A DNA stretch of 64,000 nt, taken from a virus. How positions within the stretch are numbered: the stretch's first letter is position 1; every line of letters starts with the position of its first letter. Position numbers and translations under genes: made by a program. The DNA lies in the IMG/VR virus record IMGVR_UViG_3300031707_000008, positions 1 through 64,000 of that record, one strand, 5' to 3'. The notes below the pieces were generated by a model. It was not told the origin of the DNA, did no database searches, and worked only from the letters and a program-made list of their open reading frames with translations. Shown here piece after piece: positions 7,022 through 15,109 of this stretch.

Positions 7022-7213
7022 GTGTCAAACGTAAAATTGGGTTGGGCGGTTAACGTTATTCTCCTTTTCGTGGCACTCTTTACGCAGGCGCATTCTTGCC
7101 CTATCGAGAACACGCCACTGGGAGAATACATCACTGCCTTCGCGGCTTTTGTGAACTTGGGAATTTTCGTTATCTTGTGGATGCGAAAAGGTTCCAGTTT
7201 CTGGAAGACGTAA
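7022..7213 (+). CDS. Small membrane protein, 63 aa
   Basis: The GTG at 7022 is preceded by GAGAGGAGG; an ATG at 7007 lies within that ribosome site and is less likely. Two hydrophobic segments are clear (VNVILLFVALFT, about residues 10-24, and ITAFAAFVNLGIFVILWM, about residues 38-55), joined by a short polar loop with one Cys (HSCPIENTPLGE), and a basic tail follows. It is the first rightward gene and may have a role at the host membrane in early infection. No family recognised. Confidence 0.6.
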   Translation: MSNVKLGWAVNVILLFVALFTQAHSCPIENTPLGEYITAFAAFVNLGIFVILWMRKGSSFWKT

Positions 7214-7224
7214 GGTCGTTATAA

Positions 7225-7265
7225 AGTAACGAGTGACGCAGATTTCGTTCGCGTCACTCGTTACT
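7225..7265. promoter_or_regulatory. 15-bp inverted repeat (hairpin or operator)
   Basis: AGTAACGAGTGACGC at 7225-7239 pairs perfectly with 7251-7265 around 11 nt. It follows the stop of the small membrane gene, so it may act as a terminator, but no T-run follows. It is succeeded 18 bp later by another perfect inverted repeat with the same 11-nt loop length. Confidence 0.7.
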
Positions 7266-7282
7266 CAACATCATTGATGATG

Positions 7283-7327
7283 GATACAAATAAGGTTGTG
7301 ATGAAATTTTACAACCTTATTTGTATC
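7283..7327. promoter_or_regulatory. 17-bp inverted repeat before HTH gene
   Basis: GATACAAATAAGGTTGT at 7283-7299 pairs perfectly with 7311-7327 around 11 nt. It ends 23 nt before the ATG of the helix-turn-helix gene, fitting an autoregulatory operator or a leader hairpin. Confidence 0.7.
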
Positions 7328-7350
7328 AAGATGGGACTTTGGAAAAGACC

Positions 7351-7650
7351 ATGTCAGACTTGAAAAAGGAATTTCTGGACGAAGTAATGGATAGTAAGGA
7401 AGTTGCCGAGTTCTTGAAGATGCATGTAAAGACGGTGTGTCGTCTCGCGAAAATGGGGTGCATTCCAGCGTGGAAGTTTCGTGGTGTATGGCGTTATAGT
7501 AGGACATGTCTTGTTGCTTTCTTGCAGGGTAAACCCCCCAACGCCATCGTCACATATCTGGACAGCACGGGGACAAAGCACCGTCAACACTTGACAGTTC
7601 CCGGCCCACCCAAAAACGACCCCGCTTTTACTCACACACAGGACCGATGA
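7351..7650 (+). CDS. Helix-turn-helix protein, excisionase/MerR-like
   Basis: The ATG at 7351 follows GGAAAAG; an upstream in-frame TTG at 7321 lies inside the inverted repeat and is less likely. Residues about 12-55 (DSKEVAEFLKMHVKTVCRLAKMG..AWKFRGVWRYSRTCLVAFLQ) match the HTH_17/excisionase DNA-binding domain: helix, turn, recognition helix, then a Trp-containing beta wing. The C-terminal 40 residues are polar and probably disordered. The gene is preceded by two long inverted repeats, so it may regulate itself. It overlaps the next small gene by ATGA. Confidence 0.75.
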   Translation: MSDLKKEFLDEVMDSKEVAEFLKMHVKTVCRLAKMGCIPAWKFRGVWRYSRTCLVAFLQGKPPNAIVTYLDSTGTKHRQHLTVPGPPKNDPAFTHTQDR

Positions 7651-7751
7651 ACATGACTAATAAGGTTCTCCCCTTCGTCTTCTACATTCTAGGAAGCGTA
7701 TGCTTCCCCGCGGGGTCAATATTATCGATCCTTCTAATGAAGAAAGGGTAA
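7647..7751 (+). CDS. Very small membrane protein, 34 aa
   Basis: The ATG at 7647 overlaps the previous stop (ATGA), suggesting translational coupling; a second in-frame ATG is at 7653. The product is almost one hydrophobic segment (FVFYILGSVCFPAGSILSILL) between a basic start and a KKG end. It would be a single- or hairpin-spanning inner-membrane peptide. No family can be assigned at this length. Confidence 0.45.
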   Translation: MNMTNKVLPFVFYILGSVCFPAGSILSILLMKKG

Positions 7752-7779
7752 TGAGCATTAACTAAAGTTGGTGCAAACC

Positions 7780-8160
7780 ATGATAGAAATCTTTGTATTC
7801 GGAAGCAATTTACGTGGAATCCATAGCGCAGGTGCAGCACTTACCGCACTCCAACAACATGGAGCAAAGTATGGCATAGGCGAAGGAAGAACGGGAAATT
7901 CATACGCCTTACCAACGATGGATCATTCTCTATATCCTTTGTCACTTACACGAATTGCATTCTACATCAATAGATTCAAGGATTACGCAAGAAATAATCC
8001 TGCGGAAACGTTCATGGTAACACGCATTGGGTGCGGGTACTGCGGGAAGACCAACGAGGAAATAGCACTTTTGTTCCGGAATTCTCCTGATAATTGTGAA
8101 TTCGATATCAAGTGGGAGCCCTTTCTAGAGCTTACCGCAAGATTTTGGGGGACGTACTGA
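7780..8160 (+). CDS. A1S_2505-like phage non-structural protein
   Basis: A 126-residue protein starting MIEIFVFGSNLRGIHSAGAA, followed by GRTGNSYALPT and FMVTRIGCGYCGKTNEEIA. These match the conserved blocks of the phage A1S_2505 family (FGSNL.G.HGAGAA, GNSYAIPT, VT.IGCG.AG). The fold has been likened to macro-type or nucleotide-binding proteins; the biochemical role is not established. ATG 7780 is used; GTG 7771 and TTG 7768 are in frame. The next gene overlaps its stop (TGATG). Confidence 0.75.
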   Translation: MIEIFVFGSNLRGIHSAGAALTALQQHGAKYGIGEGRTGNSYALPTMDHSLYPLSLTRIAFYINRFKDYARNNPAETFMVTRIGCGYCGKTNEEIALLFRNSPDNCEFDIKWEPFLELTARFWGTY

Positions 8161-8363
8161 TGACATACGCGATTATGTATAACGAAAAACACCCTGATTG
8201 TGGGTTGTTTAACTTGGTTCGAAAAGTTGACCTGCAAACTACGTGGTGGATTTGTCCTGAGTGTCATACGTTTTGCTTTCGTGATGGACAAACATGTGAT
8301 TGTTTAGTGTCGATATTTAATCTTGAGATGTTTGACACTAGAGAAACGTTAAGAGTATGTTAA
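8160..8363 (+). CDS. Small cysteine-rich protein, probable zinc ribbon
   Basis: A 67-residue protein whose ATG (8160) overlaps the stop of the gene before. WWICPECHTFCFRDGQTCDC supplies a CPEC knuckle and a second Cys pair, consistent with one bound zinc. The rest is short and partly hydrophobic. Coupled translation with its neighbour suggests a shared process, but the function is unknown. Confidence 0.55.
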   Translation: MTYAIMYNEKHPDCGLFNLVRKVDLQTTWWICPECHTFCFRDGQTCDCLVSIFNLEMFDTRETLRVC

Positions 8364-9229
8364 GTATTGTGATGGCACATTTCAAACGAGAAACTCTTCT
8401 TGATCGAACGTTATGGGCGTATCGGCATTATCATTCTCTAGATACGCTACGTGATGTTGAGTTTATCATAATTGATGATGATGGTGGAAAGAGTCAACAT
8501 TTTTGGAATGTGATTGCGGAACATGGAAAGGCACTCAATATTTTTGCTACCGGAATAGATGAAGGAACTTATTGTCCTTGTATTCCGTTGAACTTCGCAA
8601 TAAAGCAAGCGCGTGGGAATGTTGTCGTAATAACGAATCCTGAATGTTTGCCCTTCACGAAAGACTTGCTGGACCAAATTAAAAAAAGAATAACAAATAA
8701 TATGTACCTCTCGTGTGCGTGTTATTCTTTGCCCTACGATGTTACGCAAGCTATGTATATGGTTGATTGGAAAACTAAGAAATATGCACTTACGTTTTTA
8801 GAATCAATACCAATTTACGATAACATGGCAGATGGTGACGGTATACCCGGCTGGTATAACCATAGTGAATATCGTCCAGTAAATTTGCATTGGTGTACGG
8901 CAATTTCTAGAGAATTCCTTGTTGCTATGGGTGCGTTTGATGAAGATTTTGCAATGGGGTTTGCTTACGAAGATAATGATTTTGCACGACGCATTGCAAA
9001 TTCTGGTTTGCGGATCCAATTCGCGAATGACTTACGCGTTTTCCATCAACATCATTACTTGCCTACATATTATACGCCAGAGAGACATGCACATATTGAA
9101 AGAAATCGCGTGGTATGTGAAAATAAACGCTATGCGGGTTTCGTTCGAAATCTAGGCAAAAAGTGGGGAACGTTACACAATCTACCTAAGCGAGTAGAGC
9201 GTTGGGAAGATGGGAAATTATGTCAATAA
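8357..9229 (+). CDS. Family 2-like glycosyltransferase
   Basis: A 290-residue GT-A fold protein. The N-terminal strand SIVMAHFKRETLLDRTL and the acidic FIIIDDDGG motif (about residues 35-43) match nucleotide-sugar binding regions of GT2 enzymes, as does NPECLPF near residue 95 in the usual DxD neighbourhood. GAFDEDFAMGFAYEDNDFARRI, about residues 195-215, is the typical acceptor-site ED motif. It opens a sugar/methyl modification cluster (8357-14536). Acceptor unknown; phage DNA, virion proteins or host surface glycans are all possible. Confidence 0.85.
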   Translation: MLSIVMAHFKRETLLDRTLWAYRHYHSLDTLRDVEFIIIDDDGGKSQHFWNVIAEHGKALNIFATGIDEGTYCPCIPLNFAIKQARGNVVVITNPECLPFTKDLLDQIKKRITNNMYLSCACYSLPYDVTQAMYMVDWKTKKYALTFLESIPIYDNMADGDGIPGWYNHSEYRPVNLHWCTAISREFLVAMGAFDEDFAMGFAYEDNDFARRIANSGLRIQFANDLRVFHQHHYLPTYYTPERHAHIERNRVVCENKRYAGFVRNLGKKWGTLHNLPKRVERWEDGKLCQ

Positions 9230-10497
9230 AAGTTCTTGTTGCAAATCCACCGTGGCATTCTCCTGGGAAATGGGGTTTACGTGCTGGTGGACGTTGGTCG
9301 TATATGGCACCTTATCCTTGTATGACCAATCCACCGTTCTTCATGCTTTTCGCATTAACGTATGCGAGGAGACACTTCAGGAAAGACGAGGTTGAATTTT
9401 TCTTTCATGACTCTATTCCGAGTCGCGAGAGTTATGAAGCATTCTATGAGTACATGTTTGAGTTTAATCCTGACGTGTTGATAATTGAGCCCGCGACGGC
9501 GTCGTTCTATCACGACATGGAAGTGTGTCGTGAATTGCATAAACGACTTCCAAAAATGAAGATTATCCTTACAGGGGCACACGTGAGTGCTTTGGCCAGT
9601 GAAATCATGAACGAGTATGGAGATAAATCTCCGTATGACATATGGGCGATCTTCAAAGGTGAGTACGAACACACTTTAGTTAACTTCTTGCGAAAAGAGT
9701 TGGTGGTGGGGGAAAAGTCAATGGGGGTATGGGAATACGATCTCATGCCGCCTGAAGAAGTCTTAAACTCCCCCTTCGCCTGGAGAGGAATACCATCTGG
9801 CGATATTGCAAGGTATTGCGACTATCCCATTGAACCTCAACGTACTTACACGTTGTGGGGATCTCGTGGTTGCCCGTATCGTTGCATTTTTTGCCAATGG
9901 CCGGCGGTCATGTATAACACCAAGTATAGACCGCGTTCTCCTGCTAACATTCTTGCGGATATTGATGATGCCTTTCGATTGTGGCCACAATTGAATAGTG
10001 TGTACTTCGATGACGACACATTCAATATTGGAGAAGGTCGTTTGTATGAGATATCCGAAGGATTGATGAAGAGAAACATTCGTTGGGGGGCAATGTGTCG
10101 ACCCGATACGTGTTCAATAGATACGTGGCGTTTCATGGTGAAGTGTGGACTGACGAAAGTCAAGTTAGGAATTGAATCCGGCAGTCCGGAAATGATTAAG
10201 TGTTGCAAGAAACGACTTGACCTTGGGGTTGCTCGCGAAACAATTCGTGTTTTGAAGAGTTGTGGGGTTAAAGTCCACTTGACGTTTACTGAAGGTCTTC
10301 CTGGAGAGAAGGCAGAAGACTTAACCCTGTCGCATCAATTCCTTGAAGAGACGCGACCCGATACTTGGCAATGGAGTTATTGCGTCCCATTCCCAGGGAC
10401 ACCATTTTGGAAGCAGTATCGTGAACAATTGAAGGGGATTGATTTTGCATTATACGATGGGACGCGTTTCAAAATCGCGGATATGGTAAAGTTATGA
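9220..10497 (+). CDS. B12-binding-like radical SAM protein
   Basis: A 425-residue protein. The N-terminus (LVANPPW..., then DVLIIEPATASFYHDMEV and IILTGAHVSAL) resembles a cobalamin-binding Rossmann domain. The central SRGCPYRCIFCQWP gives the CxxxCxxC radical SAM cluster motif (about residue 215). YFDDDTFNI, KLGIESGSPEM and HLTFTEGLPGE follow the usual TIM-barrel order. Enzymes of this class methylate or rearrange unactivated carbons. Its place between glycosyltransferase and methyltransferase-like genes suggests modification of a sugar or base. Confidence 0.85.
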   Translation: MSIKVLVANPPWHSPGKWGLRAGGRWSYMAPYPCMTNPPFFMLFALTYARRHFRKDEVEFFFHDSIPSRESYEAFYEYMFEFNPDVLIIEPATASFYHDMEVCRELHKRLPKMKIILTGAHVSALASEIMNEYGDKSPYDIWAIFKGEYEHTLVNFLRKELVVGEKSMGVWEYDLMPPEEVLNSPFAWRGIPSGDIARYCDYPIEPQRTYTLWGSRGCPYRCIFCQWPAVMYNTKYRPRSPANILADIDDAFRLWPQLNSVYFDDDTFNIGEGRLYEISEGLMKRNIRWGAMCRPDTCSIDTWRFMVKCGLTKVKLGIESGSPEMIKCCKKRLDLGVARETIRVLKSCGVKVHLTFTEGLPGEKAEDLTLSHQFLEETRPDTWQWSYCVPFPGTPFWKQYREQLKGIDFALYDGTRFKIADMVKL

Positions 10498-10859
10498 GAG
10501 CGATCATTGCGGGAAGTCGTAACATAAAGGACTTAAAAGTTGTAGAGGAAGCCATACGTGAATCTAGATTCGTCATTGATGAAGTTGTTTCCGGTGGGGC
10601 TTCGGGTGTTGATAGATTAGGCGAGCAATGGGCGACTCGCTACTCAAAACCCATAATAAGATTTCTTGCTAATTGGAACAAATTTGGTCGAGGTGCAGGT
10701 TTCGTTCGAAATGCGGAGATGGCAAGATATGGGGATGTGTTAATCGCCATTTGGGATGGCAAAAGTCCCGGAACGAAAAATATGATTAAAGTTATGCAGA
10801 AATATGGCAAGCCCGTACATGTAAAGGACTTGTCGGAAGTGTTATCTCACAAAGGTTGA
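10494..10859 (+). CDS. YspA/DUF2493-type SLOG-fold protein
   Basis: A 121-residue protein. MRAIIAGSRNIKD, EVVSGGASGVDRLGEQWA, ANWNKFGRGAGFVRNAEMA and DVLIAIWDGKSPGTKNMI are the successive signature blocks of the DUF2493/YspA branch of the SLOG superfamily, which binds nucleotides or their derivatives. It is one of three proteins of related nucleotide-binding fold in the window (also 14658 and 48110). It overlaps the upstream radical SAM gene by four bases. Confidence 0.85.
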   Translation: MRAIIAGSRNIKDLKVVEEAIRESRFVIDEVVSGGASGVDRLGEQWATRYSKPIIRFLANWNKFGRGAGFVRNAEMARYGDVLIAIWDGKSPGTKNMIKVMQKYGKPVHVKDLSEVLSHKG

Positions 10860-10863
10860 AATT

Positions 10864-11457
10864 ATGAAACAACATACGTATCGTGAAGTCTTAACGATGT
10901 TCCCGCAACTTGTTGTGGAGGAACAACATGGTTCTTTCTTCGTTTCTATAGTGTCTGAATGGTTAATGCGTCTTCGCCCAAGACTTGTTTTTGATGTGGG
11001 GATTGGTGTAGAAGGTTTTTGGGGGAGTTATATGCGAAAGTTGGGAATTCCTTGTGTGGGTATAGAGATTTGGGATAAGTACTTGACGCAACCCGCAATG
11101 CATGATTTTTACGATGGGATTATTGTTGGGGATATAGTCAATTTAGCTTCATCACTTTATGGTGATGTCATTATATTGGGGAACGTTCTTGAACATCTGA
11201 CGCAGGAAACAGCGTTGTCTGTGACGCGTTTATTGGCGGGGCATTGTAGGTGGTTAATTATTATGTCACCTTTAGGATTTCACGAACAAGCAGAGACAGA
11301 TGATTGTCCATACTCAAAGCATGTGTGTGGGTTTAGTCCAGAACATTTTGATTTCCTTTCGATTGTTGAATTGATACTTTTGAAGGAACCAGATGTTGTA
11401 GGTAGCGAATGCACTAAACCTTCGTGGTTCGCATTGCTTGCGAAGGGGAGCATGTGA
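10864..11457 (+). CDS. Class I SAM methyltransferase-like protein
   Basis: A 197-residue protein with a Rossmann-like core: RLVFDVGIGVEGFWGSYMRKLGIPCVGIEIW resembles motif I and the acidic end of strand 2, and GDVIILGNVLEHLTQETAL resembles motif IV with the common EHL. It lacks a long substrate domain. It could be an active small-molecule or sugar methyltransferase. The next gene starts inside its stop (ATGTGATG). Confidence 0.65.
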   Translation: MKQHTYREVLTMFPQLVVEEQHGSFFVSIVSEWLMRLRPRLVFDVGIGVEGFWGSYMRKLGIPCVGIEIWDKYLTQPAMHDFYDGIIVGDIVNLASSLYGDVIILGNVLEHLTQETALSVTRLLAGHCRWLIIMSPLGFHEQAETDDCPYSKHVCGFSPEHFDFLSIVELILLKEPDVVGSECTKPSWFALLAKGSM

Positions 11458-12239
11458 TGCCCTTTACGAATGAAGTTAATATACTTCTTAAGCAATTCGA
11501 GTTTGATTGGTCTGGAAGTTATAAACACATTCGAGACGCTATTTATTTAATAACAAGATTGGTTGAAGCGCGAACGTATTTGGAGGTTGGTGCACCGAAA
11601 GACACATACTCGATACAATGTTTTAACGCACTTCCTGTGAAGATGAAGTTAACTATTGACAGGGACTTGAATGGAAGTGAAAATATTAACCCCACACAAA
11701 AATTGCAAATATCGAGTGACGACTTCTTTGGTTTACATGCTTTGAAGTATTTTCCTGAAGGTATAGATGTTGTTTTTATTGATGGGGATCATTCTTATAT
11801 TCAGTCGCGCCAAGATATAATAAACGCGTTGCAGTTTCTCACATCCCCCGGCGTGATACTCGTTCATGATTGTTTGCCGTCGAGTGAATATGCAACTGGG
11901 AAACAAACGTTTGAGGAACACCTTCAGTATTGTTCTTCACTTGAGGAATACACTCAAGCGGTTGCGATTTGGGTAGGTGAAGTATGGAAATCGATTGTGT
12001 ATTTTAGAAGTTTTCGTTCTGACGTGTATACGCGTGTCTTGAATTTTCCATTTATGGGGTTGGGTGTACTTTTCCCTACAAACATGTTTCAGAATACACA
12101 GTTGAATCTTGACTTGGCAACTATTGAAAACTTGCAATGGAAAGACGTTGAAAAAGATTTGAAGAAGTTCATTGGTTTAACGGAAATGCCTTACTTCACA
12201 AGAGTTTTGAGTAACATAACTCAGAGGCGGGTTTCATGA
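11457..12239 (+). CDS. Class I SAM-dependent methyltransferase (type 24-like)
   Basis: A 260-residue protein. TYLEVGAPKDTYSIQCF corresponds to motif I, DVVFIDGDHSYIQSRQDIINAL to the FIDGDHxY motif of the Methyltransf_24 group, and GVILVHDCLPSS to the following strand. The group often methylates sugars in surface-polysaccharide or nucleoside pathways. It fits the neighbouring glycosyltransferases and epimerase. ATG 11457 is chosen for its GGGGAG site and coupling with the preceding stop. Confidence 0.8.
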   Translation: MPFTNEVNILLKQFEFDWSGSYKHIRDAIYLITRLVEARTYLEVGAPKDTYSIQCFNALPVKMKLTIDRDLNGSENINPTQKLQISSDDFFGLHALKYFPEGIDVVFIDGDHSYIQSRQDIINALQFLTSPGVILVHDCLPSSEYATGKQTFEEHLQYCSSLEEYTQAVAIWVGEVWKSIVYFRSFRSDVYTRVLNFPFMGLGVLFPTNMFQNTQLNLDLATIENLQWKDVEKDLKKFIGLTEMPYFTRVLSNITQRRVS

Positions 12240-12484
12240 CACCATCTTGCGGCATTAAAGTGAAGAGAATATTTCATCACGATGCGTGGGTTTTTGTAAA
12301 AGAAGAACTTGAGGGGAGAAGTTGGGATTTTTGTCTTTGCGCAATTTGCGCAAATTTGACACCAGAAGATGTTTTACACAATTGCCAAATCGCAAATGCA
12401 TTATATAGATTTTGCGTTGAGAACAACCTTGTTGCACCAATCTTTGAATGTCCTGTTTTTAGGGAGAAGGTCGAGAAGAAATGA
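12236..12484 (+). CDS. Small cysteine-containing hypothetical protein
   Basis: An 82-residue protein (ATGA overlap with the methyltransferase stop). FCLCAICANLTPEDVLHNCQIANALYRFC contains four Cys in a short stretch, which could bind metal. The C-terminus is basic. The gene is wedged between a methyltransferase and a glycosyltransferase with overlaps at both ends, so it probably belongs to that pathway. No family recognised. Confidence 0.65.
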   Translation: MTPSCGIKVKRIFHHDAWVFVKEELEGRSWDFCLCAICANLTPEDVLHNCQIANALYRFCVENNLVAPIFECPVFREKVEKK

Positions 12485-13455
12485 CGACGATTTGTGCAGA
12501 AATTCAAGTCAAGGACGCCGACTGGATTCTTGGGGAGTGTTTAAGACATTTAAGTGACTTCGTCGATGAAGTCGTTGCCTTTGACGATGGATCTTCCGAC
12601 TTAACTCTTCCTTTATTACTATCATGGCCGTGCGTGAAGAAAATCTTCCGCAAACCCACTTCCGGTGTTTGGACCGAAAGTGAGAATCGTGCATTGCTTT
12701 TAGATATGGCAAAGACTTCTGGAAAGGAGTGGATTCTTTTCATTGACAGTGACGAAATTCTTGAGGCACGCGCTGCGAGAGGAATTAAGACGTTTTTACA
12801 AGAACGCCCGGAGATTTCAACTTGGAAGTGTGGAGAAATTAACTTGTGGAATAGTACGCATACGTATAGATGTGACGATTGGTTTGGTTTTGGGAAAGAC
12901 AACTTTCCACAGTTCGTGCGTTTTTTCCGAAATGATCCCGACTTGGTGTATCGACATACAGAAGGTTTGCATGGGAATCTTGTTCCAGTTAACGTAAAGT
13001 ACCCTGTCTTGAATAGTGGCTTCAATATTTTGCATTTTGCCTTTTTTGATCCAATTCGTCGCCAACGCAAAGCTGCATATTATCGTGAACGTGACGTTTC
13101 GTTGAGAAACGCCTCGGAAGATGATCCTTTACTGATTATGAATGTGAAGAGGTTGGTGTCAACTCCAAAACTCCCTCTCGTTGAAGTTGATACGTCTTGG
13201 TGGACACACGGGCAAGTTGAACTTCCATTGTTGGATTGTGACGCTCCAGTTGGACCATTCATTCAACACGATAGCGATACACGAAATCGTGTATGGGGGA
13301 AGGCCTTGTGGGGTAACTGGGATAAGAGTGGGAAAGTTTGGTTTGGAACACCTACGTGTGAGTCTAGAGAAGTTACGCGTCACGAACTTGTGTTACTTTA
13401 TTTCGAGGCGAAAAGAAGCGGAAAAGATATTTGTGAACTTTTCCAAAGGAGTTGA
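12481..13455 (+). CDS. Family 2-like glycosyltransferase
   Basis: A 324-residue GT-A protein. Residues 1-100 give the GT2 pattern: ICAEIQVKDADWILGECLRHL, VDEVVAFDDGSSDLT (D-D-G-S) and WILFIDSDEIL (DSD for metal and sugar nucleotide). The rest (WNSTHTYRCDDWFGFGK..., HTEGLHGNL) resembles the middle domain of the 800-residue glycosyltransferase at 22821, suggesting a common origin. The acceptor is unknown. Confidence 0.85.
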   Translation: MTTICAEIQVKDADWILGECLRHLSDFVDEVVAFDDGSSDLTLPLLLSWPCVKKIFRKPTSGVWTESENRALLLDMAKTSGKEWILFIDSDEILEARAARGIKTFLQERPEISTWKCGEINLWNSTHTYRCDDWFGFGKDNFPQFVRFFRNDPDLVYRHTEGLHGNLVPVNVKYPVLNSGFNILHFAFFDPIRRQRKAAYYRERDVSLRNASEDDPLLIMNVKRLVSTPKLPLVEVDTSWWTHGQVELPLLDCDAPVGPFIQHDSDTRNRVWGKALWGNWDKSGKVWFGTPTCESREVTRHELVLLYFEAKRSGKDICELFQRS

Positions 13456-13456
13456 C

Positions 13457-14536
13457 ATGCCGTCTCCAAAATTGAGAATTCTCGTCACAGGTGATACCGG
13501 AACAATTGGTTGGTATCTTGTTCGTGAATTAAGACGCCGCGGGCATGAAGTTTTTGGTTGTTCGCGAAGACACGTTCCCGATGAGAAACATCTTCGTGCC
13601 GATGTGCGAGATTACCGTCAACTTGAACGGGTTTTTAGACAAGTTGAACCTACTGTGGTGTATCATCTCGCGGCTGAGTTTGGGCGTCATAATGGTGACA
13701 TGTTTTACGAACAATGTTGGGATACAAACGTGATTGGTGTTGAGAATGTTGCACTTCTATGCGCCGAATTTGGTGCGACTTTGATTTTTGCTTCTTCTAG
13801 TGAGGCGTATGGTGAAATAGATTTAGGTGACGACTTTATTCGTGAAGAGTATTTAAGTACACAACCTATTCACCACCTCAATAGTTACGCGATGTCGAAA
13901 TGGTGTGGTGAACACATTATTTTGAATGCTCAACGCAAATTCGATCTTCAGGCAGTTCGTTTGCGTTTCTTCAACGTTTACGGTCCGGGTGAGTTCTATC
14001 ATCCTTATCGCTCTGTTGTGTGTTTATTTTGTTATCGCGCTTTACATGGATTGCCTTACGAAGTGTATGACGGTTACCATAGAGTGTTTCAATTTGTTGG
14101 TGACTTCATTCCTACGGTAGCAAACGTTTGTGAATGTATTGATCCTCCAACAAGTCTCGCAATCAATATCGGCGGAGAAGAATACTGCTCCGTTGATTCA
14201 ATGTCTGCCAAAGTGCTTTCACTCGTGGGGGTGACTGAAGGGGACTTGCATATTCGCCATATAGCAAAAGACGAACATAACGTTGTCAATAAACGTCCCG
14301 ACAACACTTTAGCAAAAGGACTTTTGTCTCACAATCCTTCAACCCCCCTGTCTATCGGGTTAAAGGCCACGCTCGCTTGGATGACGAATATCTACGCGAA
14401 CACAATTGTACATCCACCGGCATTCTTGAAAGAGTGTACTTGCGAAGGTGAATATCAGTTACCCGTTCTTCAAGAAACAGTTGCGAAGAATACAAACTCC
14501 GAAACGAAGGAGACAGTAGACAATGTCGGTTTTTGA
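13457..14536 (+). CDS. NAD-dependent epimerase/dehydratase
   Basis: A 359-residue extended SDR protein. RILVTGDTGTIGWYLV carries the glycine-rich NAD(P) motif, VYHLAAEFG follows, then FASSSEAYGE, and SYAMSKWCGE is the catalytic YxxxK. LRFFNVYGPGE is typical of UDP-sugar 4-epimerases and dehydratases. The start ATG at 13457 follows AAAGGAGTTGAC; earlier in-frame sequence lies within the glycosyltransferase gene. It probably supplies a modified nucleotide sugar for the phage's glycosyltransferases. Confidence 0.9.
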   Translation: MPSPKLRILVTGDTGTIGWYLVRELRRRGHEVFGCSRRHVPDEKHLRADVRDYRQLERVFRQVEPTVVYHLAAEFGRHNGDMFYEQCWDTNVIGVENVALLCAEFGATLIFASSSEAYGEIDLGDDFIREEYLSTQPIHHLNSYAMSKWCGEHIILNAQRKFDLQAVRLRFFNVYGPGEFYHPYRSVVCLFCYRALHGLPYEVYDGYHRVFQFVGDFIPTVANVCECIDPPTSLAINIGGEEYCSVDSMSAKVLSLVGVTEGDLHIRHIAKDEHNVVNKRPDNTLAKGLLSHNPSTPLSIGLKATLAWMTNIYANTIVHPPAFLKECTCEGEYQLPVLQETVAKNTNSETKETVDNVGF

Positions 14537-14648
14537 GATGGCGTACGCTCATCCATGGACAACTGCTTTACTTGCTTTGTGTTGTTGCTTCTTTGTCGTG
14601 GCGTTGGGGGCAATGGTAATAGAGGTTATTCGTGTGAGTAGGCATTGA
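14523..14648 (+). CDS. Small membrane protein, 41 aa
   Basis: The ATG follows GAAGGAGACAGTAGACA and overlaps the end of the epimerase. The peptide has one hydrophobic span (TTALLALCCCFFVVALGAMVIEVI) with three consecutive Cys, and a basic RVSRH tail. It would sit in the inner membrane with its basic end in the cytoplasm. No family recognised. Confidence 0.55.
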   Translation: MSVFEMAYAHPWTTALLALCCCFFVVALGAMVIEVIRVSRH

Positions 14649-14657
14649 GGGGATGCG

Positions 14658-15002
14658 ATGAAAATATTCATTGTTTGTCCGGTTCGTAAAATATCGGATT
14701 TGCTGAAATCAACAATCGAGGCAAAAATATTAGAATTAGAAAACGCAGGATATCTTGTTTATTACCCCGCTAGAGATACTGAACAGAATGATCCGACTGG
14801 ATATTCCATTTGTGCAACGAATAGAGAGGCAATTCGTGATGCGGATGAAATTCTGATCGCGTGGGATGGAAGTTCGGAGGGTGTTTTATTTGATATTGGG
14901 ATGGCATTTATGATGGGGAAGGCAATTAAGATTATAGAACCATTTCCTCCAAAAACCGAGGGTAAATCCTTCGCTTCAATGATACGGGAATGGGCAAGAT
15001 GA
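14658..15002 (+). CDS. Nucleoside 2-deoxyribosyltransferase-like protein
   Basis: A 114-residue protein. MKIFIVCPVRK, YLVYYPARDTEQNDPTGYSICATNREAI, DADEILIAWDGSSEGVLFDIGMAFMMGK follow the family order: N-terminal strand, RDTxQ block, and the C-terminal SxGxxFDxGMAF with the expected acidic residue. Family members cleave or exchange the N-glycosidic bond of deoxynucleosides or sense nucleotides. In a phage with modified bases it may recycle or hydrolyse nucleotides. Its substrate cannot be read from sequence. Confidence 0.8.
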   Translation: MKIFIVCPVRKISDLLKSTIEAKILELENAGYLVYYPARDTEQNDPTGYSICATNREAIRDADEILIAWDGSSEGVLFDIGMAFMMGKAIKIIEPFPPKTEGKSFASMIREWAR

Positions 15003-15003
15003 A

Positions 15004-15095
15004 TCTCGGCTCGCGGCGGCGTGATAGCGTCGGGGATGCGATGTAGAGCACTTATTAGCGGAGCCGGTTGTAGGAGCCCGGCCCGCGAGCCGAGA
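15004..15095 (+). ncRNA. Structured 5' leader element, copy A
   Basis: TCTCGGCTCGCGG (15004-15016) pairs perfectly over 13 bp with 15083-15095. The enclosed 66 nt can form GGCG/CGTC around TGATAG and GCCGG/CCGGC near the 3' side. The ribosome site AAAAGGAGG begins immediately after, and the start codon follows. Copy B at 63634-63711 has the same closing stem with two C-to-T changes that keep G-U pairs. It is therefore probably a cis-acting RNA controlling translation or stability of the zinc-ribbon gene. Confidence 0.75.
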
Positions 15096-15109
15096 GAAAA
15101 GGAGGCGTG

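Noticed and set aside
6775-7134. A leftward 119-residue frame
   Set aside because: It overlaps the better-supported small membrane gene on the other strand, lacks a ribosome site and reads as non-protein-like sequence.
12504-13070. Long leftward frame of 188 residues
   Set aside because: It is the antisense shadow of the glycosyltransferase gene at 12481, which has family motifs and operon overlaps.
15004-15095. Self-cleaving ribozyme (hammerhead or twister)
   Set aside because: The conserved cores (CTGATGA with GAAA, or the twister loops) are not present in either copy.
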